A stretch of 64,000 nucleotides of DNA from a virus: IMG/VR virus record IMGVR_UViG_3300024999_000004, positions 29,596 to 93,595 of that record; one strand, given 5' to 3'. Below, one piece after another: positions 48,361 through 56,995 of this stretch. Every line of letters starts with the position of its first letter. The first letter of the stretch is position 1. Below the pieces are notes generated by a model. The model was given only the letters and a program-made list of their open reading frames with translations. It had not been told where the DNA came from and ran no database searches. Both the position numbers and the translations under genes were made by a program.

Positions 48361-49142
48361 AGAAGTATACCAGTGTGGACCAGATAGTTATAAGAGCCAA
48401 GGATTCTAGGTTGACGGGGCTTTCGATAGTGAGAGAAAAAGGCAAAGAAGTTATGGTTGTGTGTAGATGCACGTGTGGAAACGTGAAGACTATTCGGTTA
48501 GCACACGTTATCAGCGGACGCGTAAGATCCTGTGGTTGTCTTTATAAAGAAGGACCTGTACACCATGGGTATGCAAGACGCGATAAATCAAACGCTACGT
48601 ATCATTGTTGGGTAGACATGAGAGCTAGATGCTACAACGAAAGAAGGGAGCAGTATAGAAATTACGGTGCGAGAGGAATAAGTATCTGCACGGAATGGGA
48701 TGTATTCGAAAACTTCTTACGGGATATGGGAGAACGACCATCAAATACATCCTTAGATAGAATAGATGTTGATGGAAACTACCAGAAGAACAATTGCAGA
48801 TGGGCATCCCAGAAGCAGCAGTGCAGGAACAAGAGAAACAACGTACTGGTTACTTTTGAGGGAGTGAAGTTACCCCTCGCGGAGGTGGCAGAGAGGGTAG
48901 GAATGCCTTACGGGAGGTTTTATAACAGGATAGTTAGATTTGGGTGGAGCGTGGAAAAAGCAGCCACCCAAGCGAAGCCAAAAGAACACGGGTTGATTAC
49001 GTATGAAGGGGAAAAGATTACCGTTAAAGAATTATCAAGGAGAATAGGAGTACCTTATCCGAGACTTTGGGCTAGAATATTTATTTGTGGCTGGAGTGTA
49101 GAAGACGCAGTACAGAAACCTTCCCAACGCGGACATGTGTAG
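48357..49142 (+). CDS. HNH-type homing endonuclease
   Basis: 261 residues. The core TSLDRIDVDGNYQKNNCRWAS is typical of phage HNH homing endonucleases, with an N-terminal CTCGN...SCGC zinc-like part. Two C-terminal repeats (FEGVKLPLAEVAERVGMPYGRFYNRI; YEGEKITVKELSRRIGVPYPRLWARI) are DNA-binding modules. The gene is richer in A/T and in AGA codons than its neighbours, indicating recent transfer. It sits between the Dam and UvrD-like genes. Confidence 0.9.
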   Translation: MKKYTSVDQIVIRAKDSRLTGLSIVREKGKEVMVVCRCTCGNVKTIRLAHVISGRVRSCGCLYKEGPVHHGYARRDKSNATYHCWVDMRARCYNERREQYRNYGARGISICTEWDVFENFLRDMGERPSNTSLDRIDVDGNYQKNNCRWASQKQQCRNKRNNVLVTFEGVKLPLAEVAERVGMPYGRFYNRIVRFGWSVEKAATQAKPKEHGLITYEGEKITVKELSRRIGVPYPRLWARIFICGWSVEDAVQKPSQRGHV

Positions 49143-49143
49143 T

Positions 49144-50790
49144 ATGCCGCCTAAAATTTCCCGAATTTATGGTCCGCCCGGTTGTGGTAAGACCTACGAA
49201 ATACTTACGAAAATAGAAGCACTTTTGGAATCCGGCGTCCCAAAGTCAAGAATTGCTTTTGTCACCTTCACGGTGGCGGGAGCCGAGGAAGGTGTTCTCC
49301 GCGCGCAAAAGAAATTTGGGGGAGAGCTGTCTGACTACCCGTTTTTCTCCACGTTGCACGCTCTGGCGTTTAAGCAATTGAAACTGAGTCGCGCCAACGT
49401 CATGGACCAACGAAAATTTCGGCTCTTTGCGAAATGCCCTCAGCTCAACAAAAAATTCCTCGGATACACCACGGATGAGTATGTAGCAGGTGGGGACAAA
49501 TTACTTTTTTTCGATCAGCTATACAGGAATAATCGTCGGGCTGCTCAAAAAAAAGTATGGGAGCATAAGCTCCCTCCTGCGGAGCTTCACGAAGTCCGCA
49601 AAATCTACGAGGCTTTTAAACGACACATAAATGCCTATGACTTCACGGATATGCTCGAACAATTCGTAGCGAGGGGAGAGCCCGTCCCTGTTGACTACGC
49701 CTTCGTAGACGAAGCACAAGACCTTTCAAGTCTGCAGTGGGAGGTTGTTCGCGTAGCGTTCTCTTCCGCCAAGATTCTTGTAGTTGGAGGCGACGACGAT
49801 CAGGCTGTATTTTCCTGGTCCGGGGCCGACATCCACAAATTCCTGCATCTGAAGTCCGATCTTCCCCCGATCTATTTGAAGCACTCCTTCCGGCTACCAG
49901 AAGCCGTGCTTCAAGTTGCCCGTAGTGTGACCGACCAGATGTCCGACCGCATAGACAAACCCTACGAAGGCACAGGGAAGGAAGGCTCCGTTGCTTTCGT
50001 GAATGATGTGGAGGACGTGGTATTCGACCCAACCAAGACCTACTATTTCCTTGCCCGCAACAATATCTTCCTTGCCGCAGCAGAGGCATATCTTAAAAAG
50101 CGCGGCATTATTTATGAGGATCGTAACAAAGCCTCCGTGTCCCTCTCCGACTTCAAACTTATCCGGCAGTGGGAGCAACTACGCACGGCAGGAGGAGAAC
50201 TCCCCTCATGGATGTCCCCCATGGGCCAGAACCTCGTTGAAGGCGCGGAAACCAGGCAGCCGTGGTACGAAGCCTTCAGCTGGGAAGAGGACGACATAGT
50301 TTACTACAAGGACCTGATCGACAAATATACAGACAGCGCCGGAGTTATTGCGTGGGACGCGCTGGAAGCACGGATACGCGAGCCCCCGAAGGTCAAGCTG
50401 AGTTCAATTCACCGCGCAAAAGGTAAGGAAGCCGATGTTGTCGTCCTGTTCCTTGCCATGTCCCGCAAGACGTGGAGCACCTACCGGAAAAATCCTGATA
50501 GCGAACTCAGGGTCCTGTACGTTGGCGTCACTCGGGCCAAGGAAAGCCTGATCATGGTCCACAGCAAGACGAAGTATGAGTACTCGCTTTTGAAGGATGG
50601 TATTGGAAGGGACGGGAGGAAGAGGTCGCCTTTTGATGCGCCGGATAAAGCGAAGCCTCCACGCAAGAAGAAGCCTGCGGACGCTAGGCCGGGGGCGCGA
50701 GAAATGATCTGGAATAGTGAAAACAACGAGGATGCGAAAGCAATGATTCTTGGGAGCAGTGGAAGCAGGATTCCGAAGGGAGGGAAGTGA
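49144..50790 (+). CDS. UvrD/Rep-type SF1 helicase
   Basis: About 548 residues. Walker A YGPPGCGKT, motif II VDEAQDLS, motif III GDDDQAVFSWSGAD, motif V SIHRAKGKEADVV and motif VI LYVGVTRAKE define a UvrD-like helicase. It unwinds DNA 3'-5' in repair, replication or recombination. ATG at 49144, or 49135 overlapping the HNH gene. Ends in a basic tail. Coupled to the next methyltransferase. Confidence 0.93.
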   Translation: MPPKISRIYGPPGCGKTYEILTKIEALLESGVPKSRIAFVTFTVAGAEEGVLRAQKKFGGELSDYPFFSTLHALAFKQLKLSRANVMDQRKFRLFAKCPQLNKKFLGYTTDEYVAGGDKLLFFDQLYRNNRRAAQKKVWEHKLPPAELHEVRKIYEAFKRHINAYDFTDMLEQFVARGEPVPVDYAFVDEAQDLSSLQWEVVRVAFSSAKILVVGGDDDQAVFSWSGADIHKFLHLKSDLPPIYLKHSFRLPEAVLQVARSVTDQMSDRIDKPYEGTGKEGSVAFVNDVEDVVFDPTKTYYFLARNNIFLAAAEAYLKKRGIIYEDRNKASVSLSDFKLIRQWEQLRTAGGELPSWMSPMGQNLVEGAETRQPWYEAFSWEEDDIVYYKDLIDKYTDSAGVIAWDALEARIREPPKVKLSSIHRAKGKEADVVVLFLAMSRKTWSTYRKNPDSELRVLYVGVTRAKESLIMVHSKTKYEYSLLKDGIGRDGRKRSPFDAPDKAKPPRKKKPADARPGAREMIWNSENNEDAKAMILGSSGSRIPKGGK

Positions 50791-51533
50791 TGGGCATTAC
50801 TATGACGCTGTGGCACGGAGACTGTCTTGATCGGATGAAAGATATCCCTGACGGAAGCGTGGACATGGCTTTGGCGGATCTCCCTTACGCAACCACCCGA
50901 AATAAATGGGACTCCGCAATTGATCTCCCCGCCCTTTGGGCTCAATACAAAAGAATCATCAAAGCCAACGGAACTATTTGTTTGTTTGCCCAGACGCCTT
51001 TCGACAAAGTGTTGGGAGCATCAAATTTAGCTATGTTGAGGTATGAGTGGATATGGGAGAAGACTACTGCCACAGGACACCTGAATGCGAAGAAGATGCC
51101 GATGAAGGCGCACGAGAACATCCTTGTATTCTACCAGAAACTTCCTTGCTACACCCCACAGAAGACTCAAGGGCACGAGCGCAAAGTATCCACAGCACAG
51201 CATAAAATAAATTGCGTGAAGACAACCAACTGGGGAGAGCACGGGCTGACTTCGTACGACTCTACTGAAAGGTATCCCAGGGACGTGTTGAAGTTCTCTA
51301 CAGACAAACAAAAAACATGCTTTCACCCTACCCAAAAACCTGTGGCCCTCCTTGAATATCTTATTCGTACCTATACTCTTGAAGGAGAGACGGTTCTTGA
51401 CAACACCATGGGCTCCGGCAGTACGGGAGTTGCCTGTCTGAACACAAACAGGAACTTCATTGGTATTGAAAAAGATGAGAAGTATTTCGATATAGCGAAG
51501 AAACGTATAGTAGATGCGGGAGGGAGCAGGTAA
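50790..51533 (+). CDS. beta-class amino-DNA methyltransferase
   Basis: 247 residues, ATG at 50790 overlapping the helicase stop. Motif IV is ADLPYATTRNKWDS (DLPY variant of DPPY) near the N-terminus, and motif I DNTMGSGSTGVAC near the C-terminus, the order of beta-class N6-adenine or N4-cytosine enzymes. HPTQKPVALLEYLIRTY is the usual motif preceding it. Similar to orphan phage Mod-like enzymes. Predicted to modify adenine or cytosine in DNA. Confidence 0.9.
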   Translation: MGITMTLWHGDCLDRMKDIPDGSVDMALADLPYATTRNKWDSAIDLPALWAQYKRIIKANGTICLFAQTPFDKVLGASNLAMLRYEWIWEKTTATGHLNAKKMPMKAHENILVFYQKLPCYTPQKTQGHERKVSTAQHKINCVKTTNWGEHGLTSYDSTERYPRDVLKFSTDKQKTCFHPTQKPVALLEYLIRTYTLEGETVLDNTMGSGSTGVACLNTNRNFIGIEKDEKYFDIAKKRIVDAGGSR

Positions 51534-52138
51534 TGGGAAAGAACTACTCCGGAAACACCGGAAGGGTGAACGGAACCCGTAAAGATAGCGACGCATACCC
51601 TACGCCCTACAGCCTCACGAGGCTCCTGCTTCAGAAGGAAAGTTTCTTCTCTCCAATCTACGAGCCCGCGTGCGGGGAAGACAAAGCAATCGTAAAGGTG
51701 CTGGAGGAACATGGGTACGACACGGAATTCTCTGACCTGCTCTATGGGGATGACTTTCTTCAAGCAAGCGACAAAAATCCCGTGGCCTCCCTCGTGACAA
51801 ATCCGCCGTACAGTCTCGCTTTTGAGTTCATCCAAAAGGCAAAACAAATAGCACAGCGTCAGATAGCCATGCTTCTTCCCCTCTCGTACCTGCACGGACA
51901 GCAGAGGTATGAACAAATATGGCAGGATACGGTGTTTCCCTTAGCAAGGATTTGGGTGTTCACGAGATATCCGATGCTCGGGGATGCTCTCAGGGAAGAC
52001 GGGAAAGTGCGAACGGGGATGCAAGTATATGCGTGGATGATTTGGGAGAAGGGGCATGTCGGACCAGCTACTCTTGGGTGGCTGGACTTGCAGCCGTATA
52101 TTCTGGGGAAGAAGGATTCAAAGGAAGGCACAAAATGA
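51533..52138 (+). CDS. putative adenine methyltransferase, NPPY type
   Basis: 201 residues, overlapping the preceding stop by one base. YEPACGEDKAIVKVLEEHG resembles motif I (EPxxGxG), and LVTNPPYSLAF is the NPPY catalytic motif. It lies directly behind another amino-methyltransferase. Likely DNA N6-adenine specific; may also be a nucleotide or RNA enzyme. Confidence 0.8.
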   Translation: MGKNYSGNTGRVNGTRKDSDAYPTPYSLTRLLLQKESFFSPIYEPACGEDKAIVKVLEEHGYDTEFSDLLYGDDFLQASDKNPVASLVTNPPYSLAFEFIQKAKQIAQRQIAMLLPLSYLHGQQRYEQIWQDTVFPLARIWVFTRYPMLGDALREDGKVRTGMQVYAWMIWEKGHVGPATLGWLDLQPYILGKKDSKEGTK

Positions 52139-52530
52139 AGTTACCCTTCTTTCGTCTTGTGTACCAACACGAGGAAACAGGTGTGATCTGTTTCAAATAT
52201 ATCTACCTCGGGGATTCTTTGAAGGTTCTCGACGGATATTCGTTTATCGCTGTGGACCAACAAATATATGGGGTCAAGGACGAGCTGAAAGACAACCTGT
52301 TCGAGAACGATATTCTTCTTGTTCCGCGCGGATTTTCGGGAGACTACAACGTTCCCGAGCATTACGATACGATAGGAAGTCTCTCCTCCGACGTGTACCC
52401 TGAGCAGGTAGGTGTTTCCGGAGGAGATGGCCTCCAGTTCAAAGACTGCCTGAAGATAGGCAATGAATACGAGGACAGGCATAGGTTGGACTACGAAGAG
52501 GCGTTGGAGGAATTGGGGAAGCAGAAATGA
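52135..52530 (+). CDS. hypothetical protein, possibly YopX-like
   Basis: 131 residues, AAGGAAGG upstream, overlapping the gene before. Beta-rich; DNLFENDILLVPRG resembles the xEGDIV strand of YopX-type proteins. Low certainty. ATGA-coupled to the next. Confidence 0.6.
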   Translation: MKLPFFRLVYQHEETGVICFKYIYLGDSLKVLDGYSFIAVDQQIYGVKDELKDNLFENDILLVPRGFSGDYNVPEHYDTIGSLSSDVYPEQVGVSGGDGLQFKDCLKIGNEYEDRHRLDYEEALEELGKQK

Positions 52531-52754
52531 AAGGCCGAAAAACTCCCTACACGTCAAAAGGCATTACCAGAATAAAATGCTTCCGCTGCGGAAAGCCTGC
52601 GTCAGAGCAGTGGCAGATATGCTCGGACGACAATGTGTATAGGGGCATTTGTACGGAGTGCGATGTCGCGCTGAATGAGGTGGTTCTTCGATGGTTTGGT
52701 TTTGAGGATTGGAAGGAGAAAATTCGCGCCTATAGGGAGAGGATGGGAATATGA
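52527..52754 (+). CDS. zinc-finger phage protein
   Basis: 75 residues. IKCFRCGKPASEQWQICSDDN and CTECDVALNEVVLRW match a common small phage family with CxxC...CxxC. Function unknown, likely zinc-binding. ATGA coupled at both ends. Confidence 0.75.
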   Translation: MKGRKTPYTSKGITRIKCFRCGKPASEQWQICSDDNVYRGICTECDVALNEVVLRWFGFEDWKEKIRAYRERMGI

Positions 52755-53062
52755 CAAAGGAAGAATTCGCACAGAAGATCAAAGAGATAGAGGCATTCAA
52801 CGCCGAGCTGGACTTGCTGAATGAGCACCTTGGGGCTTTGTGCCCTGGGGGGATATGCTCCTTCGGGGGAAAGTTCATGGATGATTATATCAGGCTTTTG
52901 TCTCAAACGGTTGGCGACGAGGATGGGTGGGTTGCGTATTACGTCTGGGACTGTGAATTCGGTCGAAAAGGGCTTGAGGCGGGGTATAAAAGGAAACTGT
53001 CACAAATTGACAGTATCGATAAGCTGTGGGATTTGATAGAACAGGGAAAAGAAAGGGTGTGA
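52751..53062 (+). CDS. hypothetical 103-aa protein
   Basis: ATGA-coupled. Acidic helix, then a Gly/Cys part and VGDEDGWVAYYVWDCEFG, a motif shared by several phage proteins. Unknown. Confidence 0.65.
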   Translation: MTKEEFAQKIKEIEAFNAELDLLNEHLGALCPGGICSFGGKFMDDYIRLLSQTVGDEDGWVAYYVWDCEFGRKGLEAGYKRKLSQIDSIDKLWDLIEQGKERV

Positions 53063-53078
53063 TCTTAGTGAAGGTCTA

Positions 53079-53107
53079 TTGACAACGAAGCCTGATTATG
53101 GTATGCT
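53079..53107 (+). promoter_or_regulatory. sigma-70 promoter
   Basis: TTGACA (53079-53084), 17 bp ending TTATGG, TATGCT (53102-53107). Confidence 0.8.
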
Positions 53108-53122
53108 CTACGGGAGGAACAA

Positions 53123-53353
53123 ATGATATCGATGATTAAGGATGCCAGGATAGACAGGGGACTCACTCAGCGGCAAGCAGCCAAACTTATTGGCATAACT
53201 CCAGAATATTTTTCAAACTTGGAATGCTCACGATACGTCCCCTCGATAAGTAGCGTCGGTGACAGGATTGCAGAGGTGCTTGGGCTGGACAAGGACGAGC
53301 TGGCGCTTGAGTTCTTCAAACTAGGAAGAGAGAAGAAACGAAAGAAGGAGTGA
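53123..53353 (+). CDS. XRE-family helix-turn-helix regulator
   Basis: 76 residues. IKDARIDRGLTQRQAAKLIGITPEYFSNLECSR is a textbook Cro/CI-type helix-turn-helix. Transcribed from its own promoter 16 bases upstream, so autoregulation is likely. It could control the shared promoter class or the nearby polymerase genes. Basic tail. Confidence 0.88.
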   Translation: MISMIKDARIDRGLTQRQAAKLIGITPEYFSNLECSRYVPSISSVGDRIAEVLGLDKDELALEFFKLGREKKRKKE

Positions 53354-53356
53354 GGG

Positions 53357-54175
53357 ATGGCTACGATCAAGATATCAGGGTACGACGTACTTGTAGATGA
53401 AGAGGACGTTCAGAGAATAACTGACGCAGGGCCTTGGTTCATAAACGCCTACTCGGATGCACAAAAGAGAAACGCCAGCGCTAGATTCGTAAATGCCAAT
53501 AACGAGTACCTTCATATCTTTATTTTTGATGGGTACACTAAGCCCAAAGCAAAAACAAAATTTCTTAATGCGAATAGATTTGACTGTCGAAAAGAAAACC
53601 TTTCAAGAAAGCCAATTAAAATTGCGCGCGTGGTAACGTCCCTGAAATTGGACCCAGTAGGTTCTTGTAGAATATTTCTGGACCCGGATGAAGTTTTAGT
53701 GGATACGGAAGACTGTGAGCGAATACTGAGTAGTGGCCCTTGGTTTCTTTTGACGGATGGAAGACTACTAGAAGGTAACTTAAGATACTACTTTAGGCAC
53801 GTGCGTGTAGGTGGAGTACACACGACAGAAAGATTGCATAGGTTCCTTATTGGTGCGAAGAGAGGGGACGTGGTGGACCATATAGTTCCAAGCAACACCT
53901 TGGACAACAGAAAATCAAATCTGCGAATAGTTACGCCGAGAATTAATAGTTACAATTCGAAGATGAGCAAGAACAACACAAGTGGCTTTAAGGGTGTGAC
54001 ATGGTCCTGCAGAGACAAAAAATGGGCGGCGCAACTAATGGTTACTAGAGTAAACATGCAAAGAAAAAGTTTTCAGGAAAAAGAGGATGCTGTGGCGTAT
54101 AGGGCCTACTTGGAACAAAAGTACGCTCCTGGTGTACTGATGGGCGTCACCGGGCGTGAGGCAGAAATTGACTAG
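53357..54175 (+). CDS. HNH-AP2 homing endonuclease with duplicated N-terminus
   Basis: 272 residues. C-terminal half: LHRFLIGAKRGDVVDHI and NTLDNRKSNLRIVT (HNH), then SKNNTSGFKGVTW and a Lys-rich stretch (AP2-like DNA-binding). The N-terminal half contains two copies of VLVD-EDxxRI-xxGPWF (about residues 11-29 and 113-131), an internal duplication. It overlaps the polymerase start, and its codons are more A/T-rich, so it is a mobile insertion that hitchhikes beside the polymerase. Confidence 0.88.
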   Translation: MATIKISGYDVLVDEEDVQRITDAGPWFINAYSDAQKRNASARFVNANNEYLHIFIFDGYTKPKAKTKFLNANRFDCRKENLSRKPIKIARVVTSLKLDPVGSCRIFLDPDEVLVDTEDCERILSSGPWFLLTDGRLLEGNLRYYFRHVRVGGVHTTERLHRFLIGAKRGDVVDHIVPSNTLDNRKSNLRIVTPRINSYNSKMSKNNTSGFKGVTWSCRDKKWAAQLMVTRVNMQRKSFQEKEDAVAYRAYLEQKYAPGVLMGVTGREAEID

Positions 54176-56153
54176 AAAGTGGTTATCATGGGACACCGAA
54201 ACCTACGAAGAGGATATCAAGACATGGGGTGCGGGATTCCATCTGGGAAAGGGCCACCTGATCGGCATATCCTTTGCCGATGATACGGGATGGTCCACAT
54301 ACCTTCCCCTCGCTCATCCCGAAACTACGCCTCAAGAGCGGGCAAAGAACATAGCAATAGCCAAGGAGATATACGAGGAAGACTGCCTTCACCTTGCCCA
54401 TAATTCCTTGTACGACCTCGTATACATGACCAACGAGCTTGGGTTCAAGATACCCAAGAAGATCCACGATACCCAGTATACGGAAGCGCTTCTTGACGAG
54501 TACCGTGGGCGTTATGGCGGGCCAGGGTATACCCTTGATGCGGTATCCTTTGACTACACAGGAAACAAGAAGGAGAAAACGGCAATCGAGGAGTATTGTG
54601 AGGCAAGAGGCTGGAAGGGAGATCCAAGATCCCATTTATGGAAAATGCCCGCTTCCGTAGTAGCCCCGTATGCACGAATGGATACGGAACTTCTCATGCC
54701 TATTTGTGAAAAGCAGATGGTCAGGATTCACAAAGAAGAACTCGATGACATCTACAGTGTGGAGAGCAGACTCATCCCTGTCCTGAACAAGATGAACAAA
54801 ACAGGCATGAGGGTAAGCTCCAAGAGAAGGCAGGAAGTATCCGAGCTGTTGCACAGAAGAGCAGGGGAGCTGAAAGCACAGCTCCACGAGGAACTCGGGG
54901 AGTGCAACTACAACAGTTCCGCCCAACTTGCCAAACTTCTCTCCAAGAAAGGCATAGAGATACCCAAAACCCTCAAGGGCAACGATAGTGTAAATAACGA
55001 ATTTGTGGAGAGCCTCGCCCACCAAGGGTATTCTTTCGCTCATAAATTGGTACAATGGCGCAAAACCACAAAGGTACTGGACACATTCATTGACGGTGCT
55101 TTTGTGGAGTTCCAAGGAGCGGATGGAAAGATCCACGGAACGCTGCTTCCTGTGGCGATGGACGACTCCGGAACGGTGAGCGGACGCACGGCTTTCGTGA
55201 AACCGAACTTGCAACAGGTCCCTTCCAAAGATGGGGATACCTTACAGGGGGACCTGCCTCTGGGCTCCTTGTCACGGGATATATTCATTCCTGAAGAGGG
55301 CTGTTTCTTGGGGAGTTCGGATCTGTCACAGATAGAGCTGCGCTGCTTGGTTCACCTTGGAGTGCCTCCGGGGAAAACACAAGTACGGAACAGGTATTCT
55401 CAACTTCGAATGATGGGTAAAAGTCATGAGATGGCGGAGAAGCTGGCTGTGGAGGAGAGAGACTACGTAGCCAGAGTGCTTGGAGAGATACGGGAAGAAT
55501 TCCGGGCGAACCCTTACCTTGACTATCATGAGATGGTATCGGGAATGACTGGACTGACTAGAGGTGATTCGAAGGCTATTACGTTCGGTCTAGCTTTCTC
55601 GATGGGGAAGGCGAAGATGATGAAAAAATACGGATGGTCCGACGAGAAGGCCACCGGAATTCTGGACACATACTTCGAGAAGCTCCCCTTCATCAAATCG
55701 ACGAGAGAGCGAATAATTGAAGTTGCGGTGGAGAGAGGGTACATAAAAACAGTCGGGGGACGACACGCACATCTGGCTCCCTACATGAAGACAGGCCCCG
55801 TAAGAGACCGAAAATTGTACCGTATGAATAACAGGGCTCCGCAAGGATCAGCTGCGGACATAGGAAAGAAGGCAATGGTAGACGCGGACGAGAAGGGGCT
55901 GTGGGAAATTCTTTCTCTTGGATTATTTTTGCACGACGAGCTTGTGATGTCAGTTCCAAAAACAAGAGAGGCCGTGGATGCCTTTGAGGAAGTGCAACAT
56001 TGCATGGAGAACGCCTATCAATTGAATATTCCTGTGATGAGCGAGTCAGAGTTCGGAAGTTCATGGGGAAGTACAAAAGGTAGATTGAAAAGGGAAGACG
56101 GGAGCAAGGAAACTTCAAAAGAGTTCTTTGACCGGCTTCGTAGCCTGTGCTAA
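54156..56153 (+). CDS. family A DNA polymerase with 3'-5' exonuclease
   Basis: 665 residues. Proofreading motifs are complete: SWDTET (Asp13, Glu15), HNSLYD (Asn83, Asp87) and YARMD (Tyr172, Asp176). Polymerase motif A is DLSQIELR (Asp389), motif B RGDSKAITFGLAFSMG (Arg469, Lys473, Phe477, Phe481 where Pol I has Tyr766), motif C HDE (593-595). No 5'-3' exonuclease domain. It is the replicative polymerase and has the layout of DpoZ, the enzyme of Z-DNA siphoviruses, though ordinary phage PolA also looks like this. Start GTG 54156 or TTG 54168 within the homing endonuclease. Next to the MazZ-like gene. Confidence 0.93.
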   Translation: MRQKLTRKWLSWDTETYEEDIKTWGAGFHLGKGHLIGISFADDTGWSTYLPLAHPETTPQERAKNIAIAKEIYEEDCLHLAHNSLYDLVYMTNELGFKIPKKIHDTQYTEALLDEYRGRYGGPGYTLDAVSFDYTGNKKEKTAIEEYCEARGWKGDPRSHLWKMPASVVAPYARMDTELLMPICEKQMVRIHKEELDDIYSVESRLIPVLNKMNKTGMRVSSKRRQEVSELLHRRAGELKAQLHEELGECNYNSSAQLAKLLSKKGIEIPKTLKGNDSVNNEFVESLAHQGYSFAHKLVQWRKTTKVLDTFIDGAFVEFQGADGKIHGTLLPVAMDDSGTVSGRTAFVKPNLQQVPSKDGDTLQGDLPLGSLSRDIFIPEEGCFLGSSDLSQIELRCLVHLGVPPGKTQVRNRYSQLRMMGKSHEMAEKLAVEERDYVARVLGEIREEFRANPYLDYHEMVSGMTGLTRGDSKAITFGLAFSMGKAKMMKKYGWSDEKATGILDTYFEKLPFIKSTRERIIEVAVERGYIKTVGGRHAHLAPYMKTGPVRDRKLYRMNNRAPQGSAADIGKKAMVDADEKGLWEILSLGLFLHDELVMSVPKTREAVDAFEEVQHCMENAYQLNIPVMSESEFGSSWGSTKGRLKREDGSKETSKEFFDRLRSLC

Positions 56154-56169
56154 AAGGAGCGCAAACATA

Positions 56170-56565
56170 ATGTCCCTGCAGAAACTTCTTGAAGATCAGA
56201 TCCTATGGTCCATGAAAACGTTCGGACCGGCTTACCGCACGGAGGGCATCCTCCGCCATATCGAGAAAGAATGTAACGAAGCGCGTGCGGCCCCCTTCGA
56301 CCTCTCAGAATACGTAGATATCATAATCCTGGCAATGGATTTGTACTGGAGACACGGGGGGATGCCGGATGAACTGGAAGAGGCAATAGCAAAGAAGCAG
56401 GAAATCAACAGAGGCCGAACATATAGAGTGACGGATGACGAGACTCCGAGTGAGCATGTGAGGGAGGAACCTGAGCATTCTTGTGATACGTGCATAAACA
56501 GAGAGGTTAACCCCGATGCTTGCTTTCCTTGCCAGAACGGGGAAGACCAGTGGAGCCTTACTTAA
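56170..56565 (+). CDS. DUF550/MazZ-like nucleotide pyrophosphohydrolase
   Basis: 131 residues, ATG 56170 behind AAAAGGAG. FGPAYRTEGILRHIEKECNEA carries E34-x-x-E37, and SEYVDIIILAMD E47-x-x-D50, the MazG-type metal site in DUF550 spacing. DUF550 proteins (MazZ in Z-genome phages) convert dGTP or dATP to the monophosphate, supplying dGMP to PurZ and clearing dATP. A C-terminal Cys-rich tail (CDTCINREVNPDACFPC) is extra. Directly behind the polymerase gene. Confidence 0.85.
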   Translation: MSLQKLLEDQILWSMKTFGPAYRTEGILRHIEKECNEARAAPFDLSEYVDIIILAMDLYWRHGGMPDELEEAIAKKQEINRGRTYRVTDDETPSEHVREEPEHSCDTCINREVNPDACFPCQNGEDQWSLT

Positions 56566-56994
56566 ATGCCCAAGCCCGAAAACACCTTCCGCGCCTCCTG
56601 CAACAAGGGCTACCGGCTCTTGGGAGCCAAGGTCCAATCAATCGAATCCGCTGCGGTCGGCTTGGGAATCCCCGATTCCTACCTCGCCCACAGCTACCAA
56701 ACTGGCCTCCCCCTCCTCGCATGGATCGAGTACAAGGTAGACCCGAAAGCGGACTGGCCCTGCGACCACAAGATCACGTTCCGCCCGGGGCAGCACGCAT
56801 GGCTGAAGGACAATTGGAAGAAAGGAGGGCCTTCGTTTGTTTGCGTCAAGTACACTAACGGCGTACTTTTGACGCATATCGAGGATGTTGACGTAAATAC
56901 GAAGAGACCGGAGAAGGGCTCTGGTCTGTTTATGAAGAGGTTCGACGCGGGACTGGCGTTGAAGTGGATGCATACGTTTGTAAAAGGAGTTTAG
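56566..56994 (+). CDS. PD-(D/E)XK-like nuclease
   Basis: 142 residues, starting on the base after the preceding stop. GLGIPDSYLAHSYQTGLPLLAWIEYKV has the GxPD...(W)xEYK arrangement of small PD-(D/E)XK nucleases, followed by FRPGQHAWLK. Likely DNA endonuclease or resolvase of the VRR-NUC-like group. Family not certain. Confidence 0.7.
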   Translation: MPKPENTFRASCNKGYRLLGAKVQSIESAAVGLGIPDSYLAHSYQTGLPLLAWIEYKVDPKADWPCDHKITFRPGQHAWLKDNWKKGGPSFVCVKYTNGVLLTHIEDVDVNTKRPEKGSGLFMKRFDAGLALKWMHTFVKGV

Positions 56995-56995
56995 G

